Source: Brachynemurus nebulosus (lineage: Eukaryota; Arthropoda; Insecta; Neuroptera; Myrmeleontidae). Taken from it: a stretch of 64,000 nucleotides of DNA. Below, one piece after another: positions 21,901 through 32,790 of this stretch; the first letter of the stretch is position 1; the number at the start of each line of letters is the position of its first letter. The position numbers and the translations under genes are program-made. Under the pieces are notes generated by a model, which was given only the letters and a program-made list of their open reading frames with translations, did not search any database and was not told the origin of the DNA. The stretch covers positions 17,699,342 to 17,763,341 of the forward strand of contig JAPWDM010000008.1 of the NCBI GenBank assembly GCA_035578155.1, written 5' to 3'.

Positions 21901-22158
21901 TTAAGGCGTGGGAAATAATTTCCCACTGTATTTCCGTACAGTGTGGGCAATTGTTAATTTTTACATATAGTTAGCCGTGCACAAAATGTTACTTTTAATA
22001 GTAGGAGTAGAAAAAAATTATTTTTCTTCTGCTTCTAAGCCAATCAACAAGGGCAACAAGCACAAACACAGAAAAACTTAAATTAAATAGCGTTTCTAGG
22101 TAATTGAAAATAATAAACAAATTCAAACTTGTAGATAGAGACAAACAATTATATTTGT

Positions 22159-22360
22159 ATTATGGGCGCAAGCTCAAAAGACCTCCTGAAACTGAGGTGA
22201 GGGGAACACAAATTGTATTATTTCCATAGTTACCAACCAAACCAAGTAATTATGTCTTTATAGGAGTGAGTGAGTAAATTTCTATTTATTAATATGACAG
22301 ACAAAGATAAATGCAGATGTATGATAGATTAAAAAGTTCTTTTTAGCTTGCGCCCATAAT
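22159..22360. mobile_element. Short TIR MITE (about 202 bp)
   Basis: A perfect 16-bp terminal inverted repeat, ATTATGGGCGCAAGCT at 22159-22174 and its complement at 22345-22360. No clean target duplication could be fixed because the flanks are AT-rich and the terminal bases are symmetric. No coding content. Confidence 0.8.
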
Positions 22361-22945
22361 ATTGTACCTAGAATTCGATTGATTTATCCAAAGTGTTCTT
22401 GATGGAATATTATTACATACAATTTGAATGACATTTAAGTAATCGTTTTTAATCGAATTTTTTCTTGAAAAAATTAGACTTATACAGTCTATACGACAAG
22501 AACGGCGAGAGGCGAGAGTAGGGGCGCTATCCGTTTTCAGACCCGTAGAACACGAATATGTAGAAAAAAATGTTTATGTTAAATATTACAGAAGTTATCG
22601 ATTTTTTAATATAATAACGTCACCGAAAGTGATACCACAGAAACACCATTTTAACCCTATTTTGCTAAATTTCAAAAATTCATAACTTGAAAACTATTAG
22701 AAATAATTTTTTTAAATTTTGTACAGATAATTAGGATGGTTAAATAAACAAATAAAAAAATTTTCAGCTAAAATGAGGTCATGGGTGACATGATCTGGAT
22801 GAAATAGGCGTGTAATGACCCAATTGCAAAAAATAGTATATACCTACACCACAGTATTAAAGTGCTTTTTTTCTCATCCCTCGTGTGACTTGTTGCCCTA
22901 AGGCCTTTACAGGCCCTCTGGCAACAAACTTCACACTCGGCATTA

Positions 22946-23060
22946 AAACTCACACTTTAGTCCCTTGGTGGTTCATGCTCCCCACCATGAACCTTTTTGG
23001 GAAAAAAGCGTCTGCGTTCGACCTGCGCCTGCATCGCCATGTTGTTTTGAAAATTGCCGG
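22946..23060 (-). other. Possible exon remnant inside the composite element
   Basis: On the minus strand an ATG in a good context (AACATGGCG, ATG at about 23040) opens a 28-codon frame starting MAMQAQVERRRFF and closing at TAA just before a strong donor-like GTGAGT. A second ATG downstream in another frame (MVGSMNHQGTK) runs into the same donor. G+C is higher than in the surroundings. It could be a 5' exon fragment; no family is recognised and chance is possible. Confidence 0.22.
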
Positions 23061-23399
23061 AAAAAATTTGTTTGTGTACCCCAGGTGACGTATAATATAC
23101 ACTAAAAAATTTTATATTGATTGCCTTATTCGTTACGGAGAAAAAAATTCTTGAATAAAACCTTCTTTTCTTACATGTCAAAATGATGTAACAACTCCTT
23201 AATCATTTCACAAAAAAGCTCCTTAATCTTCAAGGGAAAACAGTCTCTTTAACATAATATACGTTCCCAAACGTTGGCTAGTTAGATCACCAGCAGAAAT
23301 AATAATAATCGAACATTTAAAATTTATAATTTTTTCACAAACAATAACCAATATAATATTGTAAAATCCTAGTGAATGGCCTAGAAATTAGACAACTAT

Positions 23400-23770
23400 A
23401 TCATTACGTATAAGGAGAAATGTTAAACAGTATAACACTACAAAGATATATAATGGACGCAGAGAAGTCGGAAAGCGGGTGAGAGCGGGGGGATGTTGAG
23501 AACGGGCAACGAGTGACACAGCAATAGACATGCTATGGTGGTGGTACATAGATAAGCAGAGGGGATTTGGGGCGCAATGATAGAACTTGAACATCAGCGT
23601 GAAAACAACACGCTACGACTACTGCTTATACTGTTTGTTGCGCTCTTATTCACCATTATGCCCCCCTTTTCCGCCCTTCCTCCATCCCAATTTCAACCCC
23701 CTAATCCTCATTTATTCGCCGCCGTTATACATGTAGTATGGTTGTGTCGTAATTGTGAATGTTTCTGACA
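23400..23770. other. GC-richer island without assignable gene
   Basis: Has balanced base composition and a 63-codon plus-strand ORF (23577-23768) with a hydrophobic stretch LLLILFVALLF and a proline-rich tail, plus an overlapping minus-strand ORF. Neither has a homologous-looking motif. It lies inside the composite element and could be captured host sequence. Confidence 0.3.
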
Positions 23771-23968
23771 GTTAGACCTACTTGTGTATCATCTATATAT
23801 GTGTGTCGACCACAATGATTGTATTACAGGATTGAAACTGGATGATTTAGAATTAATCGTACGGGAACTCGAAATTTGCTGAGGGATAATTAAGTTATTT
23901 ACGTTGATACCCCATACTAAGATAGCGAGATCTTGCGAGTAGGAAATTTTCCTATTTAACTTTACATA

Positions 23969-23974
23969 TTTATT
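23969..23974 (-). promoter_or_regulatory. Candidate poly(A) signal
   Basis: AATAAA on the minus strand, about 95 bp past the stop codon of the exon-like ORF at 24067-24326, at a plausible distance for its 3' end. AATAAA is common by chance in AT-rich DNA. Confidence 0.3.
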
Positions 23975-24066
23975 TGTCCTCAGAGGCCGGTGAGAAAAAT
24001 GACGGACCCTCGAGTGAAGGTAAAAATTTTCTCCAAAAATATAGTGGATGAGAAAAAAAAGTATTT

Positions 24067-24326
24067 TCACTTTTCCAGTGCTCCAACTAAAGACTCCAGG
24101 CCCTCTTTTCCAATTACAGCTCCATCTGCCTCCCTGGTCTCGTTGGTCTTAACTGTCAGTACCTCTAGTTTGAAGACACCAGACACTGGTGGATTCTCAA
24201 AGTTATAGTGAATAGTGGAACCATCGAAGAATTTTAAAGGATCAGGAGAACTGGTCAGTCTATGGAGTAGGAAAGTGAAAACCGCGCCAATCACACTGTT
24301 CGTTGGTGGGATATTTTCAGTTAATC
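24067..24326 (-). pseudogene. Terminal-exon-like ORF, unidentified protein fragment
   Basis: On the minus strand, sequence after a TTTTTAG acceptor (24327-24328) stays open for about 86 codons to TGA at 24067-24069. The peptide has normal complexity, unlike most ORFs here; landmarks are NIPPTNSVIGAVFTFLLHRL, FFDGSTIHYNF and EGLESLVGALEK, followed by the stop. No in-frame ATG is needed if it is a last exon (phase 1 entry). A poly(A) signal lies 95 bp downstream. It sits inside a TIR element, so it may be the element's own gene or a captured host exon. I do not recognise the family; the intact frame argues that it is either young or once selected. Confidence 0.45.
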
Positions 24327-24354
24327 CTAAAAATTGCTTTAGAAATCAATAAAA

Positions 24355-24962
24355 CTTTTCCAAACCGCCTGGAAATAATGTTTCGGTCAATTATCTACAA
24401 CATATCAAAAATTCAGCTTCCTAGGATGATTTGGAGGGAGTAGAAGGGGAAAAAACGATTTTGGCTGGATCTAAGCCACCCACAGCCCCCCAGAATTAAC
24501 GTAGAGGGTTGAAATTTGATGTGTTGATAAAGTTCGTACCTAGGTTTTGCTTTTTGGAGATTTTAATATTTTACCCCCACCCCCCTCATTTTTAAGCTAC
24601 AAACTCATGCATTTTTAAGCTACAAATTCATGCATGCCCTCTAATATGTGTAGGACCCCACTATGGAAGTTAAGAGCTGAAATTTGGTAAATGAGGCTCA
24701 TTCCGATGCACAACAATACTATCACAGTGGGGTCAAATTTTGGGAAAATTTTGGATTCGACCCAACCTTTAAGGGGGTGGCGGGGGCGATAAAACAATAA
24801 AATTTTTCCAAACTGGCTGAAAATAATGCTTCGGTCAATTATTTACAACATATAAAAAATTCAGCTTCCTGGGATGATTTGGAGGGAGTAGAGGGGAGAA
24901 AAACGATTTTGGCTGGATCTAACCCGTCCACAGCCCCCCAAAATTAACGTGGAGGGTTGAAA
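24355..24962 (+). repeat. Family C degenerate units, left of the nested insertion
   Basis: Closely matches 17085-17350 and 16930-17100 of copy 1, in permuted order: TTTTCCAAACCG, CTTCCTAGGATGAT, AGCCCCCCAGAATTAACG and AGGGTTGAAATTTG. One unit is complete near 24500; another is cut at 24962 after GTTGAAA by the Spy-like element and resumes at 26762 with TTTGGTGTG. Confidence 0.85.
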
Positions 24963-26761
24963 GGGTATGACGGGATAAGAATGGCCGGTTGGCCCCCAGA
25001 CGAGATTTTCAACGGCACTTTGGCTTCTATAAGGGCAGCTGATAAGAAGTCTTGTGTGCAAGTTTTAGCCTCATATCTTGGGTAGTTTAGAAGTTATTTG
25101 TGATAATATGTATTAAGGCCATGATTTTTTAAACCTTTATATCTCGTAAACTATTACAGATATTGAGATAAACTAAAAACCATTGAGTAGGTCTAAATTA
25201 GTACTATAATATACATTTCTTTCAAATTTTTCAAGTGGTTCCTTCAGAGTGACAATCACGAAAAAAGCCTCAAATATTGCACATTAGGCCCTGTCTAAGT
25301 ACTGCAAGTTTCGTTAAAAACAAAGGGGTGGAACAGTGTCAAAAAGGAGAAACCTCGATCGAAGCCACCATCGGAAAGGTGAATTTCATCATTCCGTTAT
25401 GTTTTTATGCCGTGGGCACAAGATTAATTAAGAACCTGGTGATGTTTTAACGATATGTACTGATATACCTATCATGACTTCCAAATATACAGTGTGTTCA
25501 AGGTCATATGAAGCCAATATATAAATATGTAAAAAAAATTGTTGGTAGGATAGCGGTCATATTTCTTGACCGATGCAGCTGCTATTTGGTATTGTGATTG
25601 TTTATGTCAAGTTCTAGGCTAAATTCATAGATGGAGTTGATTGTCAATATGGGATAGTTTCAAAATATTGAGAATTTTAAGTTTAAAATTATTGTCATTT
25701 GAGAAACTATTCAATCAATTGTACCTATCTACGAGGTAAATTTCAGTTTTAGTTAATAGCTACTTATCATTAACTTTAGATAGGTATACAATCATAGTAT
25801 CGCAGGCAAATTCCGAAATGTATACTGAAGTATGAGAGTTGTGGCAGCGGTTACCTTTTTATCGGATGACAGCTTAATTTTATTATAATTATAATTGGGG
25901 TCAATGTTTAAGCTGTTTGTAGACGATCTCCTTTCGCTGAATAGTTTCAAACTGGCAATAATTTAATAATATAATAATAAATTTATTGATAATGAAAAGT
26001 CACCATTTTGAATTCATCCCATATTGACAATCAACTCCATCTATGTATTTAGCCTAGAACTTGACATAAACACTCACAATACCAAATAGCAGCTGTATCG
26101 GTCAAGAAATATGACCGCTATCCTACCAACAATTTTTTTTACATATTTATATATTGGCTTCACATGACCTTGAACATACTGTATATTTGGAAGTCATGAT
26201 AGGTATATCAGTACATATCGTTAAAACATCACCAGGTTCTTAATTAATCTTGTGCCCGCGGCATAAAAACATAACGGAATGATGAAATTCACCTTTCCGA
26301 TGGTGGCTTCGATCGAGGTTTCTCCTTTTTGACACTGTTCCACCCCTTTGTTTTTAACGAAACTTGCAGTACTTAGACAGGGCCTAATGTGCAATATTTG
26401 AGGCTTTTTTCGTGATTGTCACTCTGAAGGAACCACTAAAAAAATGTTTTTCTATTTTTCTTCTCGAATTTTCTATGATTGTTTACTAACGGAAAAATTT
26501 GAAAGAAATATATATTATAGTACTAATTTAGACCTACTCAATGGTTTTTAGTTTATCTCAATATCTGTAATAGTTTACGAGATATAAAGGTTTAAAAAAT
26601 CATGGCCTTAATACATATTATCACAAATAACTTCTAAACTACCCAAGATATGAGGCTAAAACTTGCACACAAGACTTCTTATCAGCTGCCCTTATAGTAG
26701 CCAAAGTGCCGTTGAAAATCTCGTCTGGGGGCCAACCGGCCATTCTTATCCCGTCATACCC
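24963..26761. mobile_element. Spy-like element between AAA and TTT without TSD (1799 bp)
   Basis: Ends GGGTATGACGGGATAAGAAT and its exact inverse start arms of about 700 bp (24963-25655, and inverted 26020-26761; the right arm carries roughly 75 bp absent from the left). The left flank ends in AAA (24960-24962) and the right starts with TTT (26762-26764). Uninterrupted copies of the same target unit at 17248 and about 24500 read GTTGAAATTTG, so the insertion neither duplicated nor lost target bases. Precise AAA/TTT insertion without target duplication is the published hallmark of Spy elements (IS5/ISL2EU/Harbinger-related DDE transposases). No transposase remains, so it is a non-autonomous member. 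Confidence 0.82.
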
Positions 26762-26811
26762 TTTGGTGTGCTGATAAAGTTCGTACCTAGGTTTTGCTTT
26801 TTGGAGGTTTG

Positions 26812-26815
<4 letters not shown>

Positions 26816-26879
<64 letters not shown>
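26816..26879. repeat. (TA)n microsatellite in composite element
   Basis: About 64 bp of TA between family C body and the inverted head, mirroring the arrangement in copy 1. Confidence 0.96.
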
Positions 26880-26887
<8 letters not shown>

Positions 26888-27011
26888 CAGACATTTTTTC
26901 TTCAGAATCATGTTCTACTGGTCCGAAAACGGATAGCGCCCCTACTCTCGCCTCTCGCCGTTCTTATCGTATAGGTTGTATAAGTCTAATTTTTTCAAGG
27001 AAAAATTCGAC

Positions 27012-27565
27012 TAAAAACACTGAAAAGTATGAAGTTACTACACCATAAATCAAGACATAAAAACTAAAAAATAAAAATTTGACAGTTTTTGAAGTTACTG
27101 CCAACTTGATCATTTTAAAATCGTAAGAAGCTTTCTGTAGGTAAACCTGCGGAAGTTGAGATAAATTTAAAATGAAATATATTAATGGTGTATGGAACAC
27201 TACCATGACTCTGATCACCTGACTGGACACTGGTCTGGGCAAGTAAATAACTTCCGCACACTTTATCGGTGAGGAAAATAAAATTGCCGTAAACAATAAC
27301 ATGATTATATAAAAAGATTGGTGTTTTTTCTGTGTACAATTCAGTTGGCTGTCAATCGATCACATGGTCAGTATATTTCGACATGGTCCGTATATTTCGA
27401 TAATTTCACCTTTAAGTTGCGTTTAATATACGAATAAAGATCGACAATTATTTATCTCTCAGCCCATTTCTGTGATATTATCTTTTGTAAATGTCTATAT
27501 GGTAAATTCAAATGTTTATATGCTAAATTTAAGGTTCGGCGCAAGTTTGGATACACTGTAACTTA
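27012..27565. other. Interval, nothing recognised
   Basis: AT-rich with overlapping short ORFs on the minus strand (27115-27339, 26964-27302), without domains or start context. Ends in TTA (27563-27565), the left target duplication of the next element. Confidence 0.4.
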
Positions 27566-27879
27566 GGTTACGTTTAGACTACGACACTATACACCGTACA
27601 CTCGGTGTATACACCGAGGATCTACGCGCGCATACGAGTGTCTATAATTGCGACATTTATTTCGGCCACCATATTTAGTGTCAAATCAGTGGCTGTGTGA
27701 ACACGTTGCGTCCAAGTGTCTCTTGTGGCTAATAAGTTTTCAAACAGTTTCGACCCTTTTCCATACATTCATAGAAGAGAGATCGATTCATGAGACACTA
27801 TCCACACAAAAAAATCTGTTAAAGTGTGAACAGTACAGAAATTTATGTCTGACATTTTTGTCGTAATCTAAACCAGGCC
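27566..27879. mobile_element. PIF/Harbinger-like MITE (314 bp)
   Basis: Inverted ends share GTTTAGACTACGACA (left) and GTTTAGATTACGACA (right, reverse complement), each beginning with GG. Both are bordered by TTA (27563-27565 and 27880-27882). A 3-bp TWA-type duplication and GG termini fit PIF/Harbinger. A perfect 18-bp palindrome CTCGGTGTATACACCGAG lies at 27601-27618. The internal 72-codon ORF has no recognisable feature. Confidence 0.72.
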
Positions 27880-27956
27880 TTAAGAGAATACACCTTAACT
27901 ATGGTTGCAAGCGTTACTTTGTGAAAATTTATTTTAAACAAAATTAAACACGATTT

Positions 27957-28071
27957 TACTTTGCAAAAAATTCATTTTTATTTTTTTAAAATGTCTAAAT
28001 GCACTTTGTGTGAGTGCACAGAAGTGCATTCACACATTTTTCAAAAATAAAAGTGAATTTTTTGCAAAATA
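27957..28071. repeat. Hairpin, probable small MITE
   Basis: TTGCAAAAAATTCATTTTTA at 27961 pairs with AAAAATAAAAGTGAATTTTTTGCAA-type sequence ending near 28068. An inner pair (GCAC...GTGC around GAGTGCACAGAAGTGCATTC) completes the hairpin. Confidence 0.7.
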
Positions 28072-28996
28072 CACTTTAACCTTTTATATTATAAAGTTAC
28101 AAGTGTAACCGTACCACAGTATAAATAAAAGATTATTACCATAGGCAGTAGCGAAACGCACTTTCTATCCTTTTTTGATATATGTATGTCCTTTTTTACT
28201 TATGTGATTGTTTGTGTTTGTACATGGTTTGTACATTGAGGGTTGATAATGGTCATGTTAAATTATCTGAACAACTAAAAGCAACTTTCTTCAAAATGAA
28301 TTGAGCAAACGCGAAATTGATGACAGTATTCAACACGAGAATTTAGATCGTCACGACCTATTAGCACCAACCACTGTCGAAATCGAAAATATTAACTGAA
28401 TTATTATAAAATATTAATAATTATTTATTATTTAATGTATTTTTACATAAGCATTCAAATTATAATAATACTTACAAATTTGCATCAAATGGCACTCAGA
28501 AAAAAAAAAAATTGAAATTTTGTTTTGAATGATTTAAACAAAATTTAGCAGCACTAGAGTTATCACCAGACACTTTAAGCCACCATAATAATTAAATACA
28601 TATCAGAAACATCTTACAGATCACAAAACACACTAAAATTACAAGGAAATATTAAAAATAACTGACGACAAGCTTTAAATAAAAAAAATTAATGACAGTT
28701 AAAATTCCACTGCCATCGTTGTTAAAAATTTTAAAAAAGTCAATGAAACTTAGACAAAATTAAATAATTTACATAATTATCAACTGTAAATTTTCACAAA
28801 ATAATTTGACCTGCAAATTTATTTTTCTAAATTAAATTTACTTTAGTGATGATATTTTCACTGTATTAGTATGCATAATGTTATGCATTATTTAGGTACA
28901 TAACATGGATAACCCTTTGGAATTTTTGAATTCCAAATGACACTCTTACGTCATCTCGTTTCGTAACTGTTTGTGAAACAAACTATTATTTAAACT
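28072..28996. other. AT-rich interval, nothing recognised
   Basis: No gene, repeat or paired ends noticed. Confidence 0.4.
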
Positions 28997-29143
28997 GTGA
29001 CCGTACTACTTTTTTTACAAAACTACTGCGATCTTACTACTTTCGACCTAAAACTGTAGCCTTTTCTGTACTTTTGGTAAAGAACTGCTGTGATTTTGCT
29101 ACTTTCCGTACGGAACCGCTGTAACCTTACTACTTTTGATATA
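28997..29143. repeat. Short degenerate tandem repeat (~30 bp units, about 5 copies)
   Basis: Successive units follow the pattern ACTGyrgyC-TTACTACTTTyg, visible near 28997, 29023, 29050, 29082 and 29113. Units are diverged; there is no coding frame across them. Confidence 0.65.
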
Positions 29144-29341
29144 GAGCCTCTATAATAAATTTATTATTGAAGAGGTAAATCGATCTTGACTAACGATAGA
29201 TCCGAAGCAATATTTTATTGTCTTCAGTCTCGAAATAGAATAGTTATAATTTAAATGAGCAAGTTAATATAATACACGGTTACAAACTATTTTCTTTGCA
29301 TTCGATTGGTGCCTTCAACGAACCAAAATAAATAGAGGCTC
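29144..29341. mobile_element. TA-flanked MITE (about 198 bp)
   Basis: GAGCCTCTAT at the left end is inverted at the right end (ATAGAGGCTC) and both ends abut TA. The terminal repeat is short, about 10-12 bp, so the call is tentative. Confidence 0.5.
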
Positions 29342-29343
29342 TA

Positions 29344-30820
29344 CTATTTGATTCACGCGGCGTCTCCTTAGAATATAGTCGCCAAATATTCAAAAATATG
29401 TTAAGTTAGTGCCTTGAATTTCAAGTAGTAAGGATTTAATATTCAATTGCTTGAATAAGAACCTGTATGTAAGGGAATGTTCATATTCGATTCTACAACG
29501 CTTTCGCCCAAGAAAATATCAGAAAATTTGTGGTCCAACTTTCCAAAACTAAATCAACTGAATATTTTTTACTGATGGTCATTGCACATTAATTTGATTT
29601 TCATAAGTTTGGTACAATTATCCTTGTCTCGAGTGAACCCTGTGGACGATCATTGTAGTGACCAGATAAATATTGTTCACAAAATCAAGGCACATTAAGT
29701 TGAAGGTACAATAATCAACAAGGATGTTGGCAGGTGTTTTTCGTACCTGTTTATTCCTTTAAATAGTTTATTGCAACATTTTTTCCCTTTTCAAAACACA
29801 TCACAGCTACAACTACAATGGTGTTTTATTGATATTATTTTTATTGTAACGAAATAGAGTGTTATATAATGTGAAAAGATATTTTTTTCCCGAAAATTCG
29901 TAAACAGAATCGAAATATAAAGTTGGTATTATAACAAGTCAAGCTATAATTAAATTTTGGAAGCAGATGAACCACATATTTTGGTTTTAAAAGTACGGTA
30001 TATAAATAGCGTTAGTATGTAAGTAAAAACAGTGCCTAACAGTGGCTACACTGTTAGGCAACTTTTTGTGTGAAACATACTTACTGCTATCACAGTTGAT
30101 TGTTATGACAGTTACTGTTATAACTAGAATTTTTTCTACTTTTGCGATCGCAGTAAAATTTTATTGCACTAAAAATGGCGGAATTTAAAAAAACGAATTG
30201 CGTTCTTAGACGAAAAACTTCTAAATACCTATAGTCCAATTGTACCATAAAAATGGGTGTTTGTGAGGCACAAAATCATCTGACTATAAAAATAATATAA
30301 AAGGAAAAATATATTTGAAAAAATATTGTGAAAAATTAAATTTGACTGAAGAAATGTGAAAATGAATTCTTTGTTTAGTAATCAAATGTGCAACCTGAAA
30401 ATTTTATGGATATTAGCTGTTTTTCCCAATTTAAAAATATTGAAAGTATGATATATGAACCTTCTTATTGAGTTCTAAAAATTTTGCATAGGGTAATCCT
30501 ATAAAATTTTGGAAATCATCTACCGTTACTAATTTGGTTACTAAATTATTTTTTATGTCAAAAAGGAACCTGTTCAAGAACGGTGCTTTCATCTAATGTC
30601 ACCATTTGCACCATTTTAATAAAACTACTGTTTACAAACATTTTTAAATATTGTGAATCACCATCAGGTATCGGATTTCTTTCGGATCAGGCAGATTCGT
30701 CTTTAGCATATGCAGGTATACATATTGCTAAAGCGAGGAATTATAGTGTAGTAATAAATCATTATGTCAAAAAATTGAATGTTCTCCAGTAGCGTAAAAA
30801 CAAGTATGAGGGGTTAAAAA
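29344..30820. other. Interval with one perfect hairpin
   Basis: 30033-30060 is a hairpin with a perfect 12-bp stem (TGCCTAACAGTG) and a 4-nt loop. The remainder shows no gene; a 69-codon ORF at 30583-30792 lacks recognisable features. Confidence 0.45.
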
Positions 30821-31104
30821 ATGAAAGTAAACCGTAATTTAAAAATCTATAGTCATTTACAAATTTTAATTGTTATTATGTAAATGCAAAGGAAAATGAT
30901 ACTTTCAGTGAAGTGTAGCACACCTTATTAAAATTTATTAATTTTCAACAAAAAAGTAGTCAATGAAAATAAACTGTAATTTAAAAATCTATAGTCATTT
31001 ACAAATTTTAATTGTAATTATGTAAATGCAAAGGAAAATGATACTTTCAGTGAAGTGTAGCACACCTTATTAACATTTATTAATTTTCAACAAAAAAGTA
31101 GTCA
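30821..31104. repeat. Tandem duplication, two copies of 142 bp
   Basis: The unit beginning ATGAAA(G/A)TAAAC and ending CAACAAAAAAGTAGTCA occurs at 30821 and 30963 with only a few substitutions, so it is a recent duplication of AT-rich sequence. The frames are closed. Confidence 0.93.
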
Positions 31105-31463
31105 ACACTGGGCCGGATTAACCCCTACGCACTATGAAAAATGCCGCCCCTACCTTTTGCTTGAAAAGAAGAAAATCTTAATTTTTCCTACTTTTTCCAA
31201 CTTTCTCTTAAAATTATCGTAGAAGCAAAAAAGGCAGGAAAATACTATTTTATCGTCTGATTATTTACTGAACATAAAAACGTAATAAACAAACATGAGT
31301 GACAATATAAAAAATCACAACCATAAGTTTAAAAAAAATTGGATACTATTTGCAATCTATTTTCGATCGAAAGATTTTGATAATGAAAATTTATAGTAGA
31401 TGTTATATATTTGAAAGAATACTTCCTTTCCTTATATCATCCATTTTGGAAATATCGTTATTT

Positions 31464-31915
31464 TCGATATTGATAATTTTCGATAACGAAAAGTATGTTT
31501 TAATAGTCGCAATATGTTCGGAACACCCACAACTTGCTTCGCTTAAGCCTTCAAAAATTTGGTTATTTTTGAGCTACGACGCACCGTTTAGGAGATATTT
31601 ACGATTAAAGTTTTCGATTGCGAAACTTAACGAAAAGTAGTTTTCTTAAAAATTGTTCTGTTACTGACCAGATCTATGGGACTAACAGAGTCTAAATTAA
31701 CTAGTTATAACCAATTTATGACAAGTTACCCGGTATCGATAATTTTCGATAACGAAAAGTACGTTTTGATAGCCGCAATACGTTCGGAATACCCACAACT
31801 TGCTTCGTTTAAGCCTTCAAAAATTTCGTTATTTTTGAGCTGTAACGCACCGTTTAGGAGATATTTACGATTAAAGTTTACGATTGCGAAAAATAACGAT
31901 TTGTCATTTTTTTAA
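31464..31915. repeat. Direct repeat, ~175-bp unit at 266-bp spacing
   Basis: GATAATTTTCGATAACGAAA through CGTTTAGGAGATATTTACGA occurs at about 31472 and 31738. The ORFs at 31350-31640 and 31676-31915 lie on this unit. Differences between the two peptides (V/A, C/R, H/Y, L/F, W/S, Y/C, D/N) are mostly replacement changes, so there is no sign of coding constraint. Confidence 0.85.
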
Positions 31916-31979
31916 AAATATACTATCGTTGACCAAATCAATGGGACTAATGGAGCCTAGATTCATCAATTATGACCAG

Positions 31980-32790
31980 TTTATGATAAATAATTCTTTA
32001 TCTTTGCTAGTTCTCGAACAGAACATTCTAAAACTTTTGTTAAATATCTTTATTTAGCTTCTATTTCAATAATTCTTCTAATAGTGATATTGGTATTTCG
32101 ACATCTTTATTAACTTTCGAATAGAAATTTTTGTCAAATGTTTTCACCTGTATTTAACTTGTTTTTCGATGACTAAACAAATGGTGAAGTAAATTTTTCG
32201 ATATCCTTGCTGATATCCAGATAGAACCTTCTCGAACTTTCGTTAAATTTCGCTACATGAATCCTTTTTAACTAACTAATCCGATGGTGAAATCAAGTTT
32301 TGGATATCTTATCTGATTTTCACATAGAATTTTCTAGAGCTTTTACTGAATTTCATTTTTTGGTCACTTTTTTGATGAACAATCTAATGGTGATGCCAAA
32401 TTTTCAATAATTTTTCTTTTTTCCAAAAAAATATTCTAGAACTTTTGACGAATTCTGCTATTTGGACACTTTTTTGATGCCCAAACCAATGGTGAAGTCG
32501 GTTTTTGGATATATTTTCTATTTTCAGAATAGAATATTCTCGAACCTTTGCCGTTAATTGATCGCTTTTCGATGAAAAATTTGGTAGTGAAATCAGATAT
32601 TCGATATTTTTTCTAATTTCCAAATATTCTAGAACTTATTCTAAATATCGGTACTTGGTTACTTTTTCGTTGGTCAATCCATTGATTAAGGATTTTTTAT
32701 GTCTTTTCTGATTATTGAAAGAATATTCTAGAACTTTTGCCAGATTTCGCTATTCAAGCATCTATTCGATGACCAACCCAGTGGTGAAAT
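31980..32790 (+). repeat. Degenerate satellite array 2 with heat-shock-element-like motifs
   Basis: Same monomer as 660-1460, in one orientation, with period near 100-125 bp. Landmarks are TTTGCTAGTT, then the core, then CTTTTG, CGCTATTT, TTTTTCGATGACCAA and ATGGTGAAATC. Cores occur at 32021-32035, 32223-32237 (AGAACCTTCTCGAAC), 32326-32340, 32428-32442, 32531-32545 (AGAATATTCTCGAAC), 32621-32635 and 32720-32734 (AGAATATTCTAGAAC). Four or more of the seven keep three intact alternating pentamers or two plus a partial one. ORFs across it are shadows. Confidence 0.75.

Larger units (their letters stand above)
22452..27011. mobile_element. Composite family C element with ~115-bp TIRs (4.56 kb, including a nested Spy-like element)
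   Basis: The family C head is present in direct orientation at 22452-22570 and inverted at 26895-27011 (landmarks GGCGAGAGGCGAGAGTAGGG and GGGGCGCTATCCG), so the heads are terminal inverted repeats of one element. Both ends begin TA(A/G)TCGAATTTT. Between them are unique sequence with exon-like segments (22850-24330), degenerate family C body (24355-24962), the Spy-like insertion, the rest of that body unit, and a TA tract. Subtracting the insertion leaves about 2.76 kb. Superfamily unknown; no transposase recognised. Confidence 0.65.

Noticed and set aside
23990..24208. Plus-strand ORF rich in Ser/Thr/Pro
   Set aside because: It is antisense to the better-supported minus-strand exon-like ORF at 24067-24326.
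31350..31915. Two ORFs with clearly similar peptides, looking like a duplicated gene
   Set aside because: The similarity is that of a DNA direct repeat; most differences between copies are amino-acid replacements, and starts and stops are not conserved.
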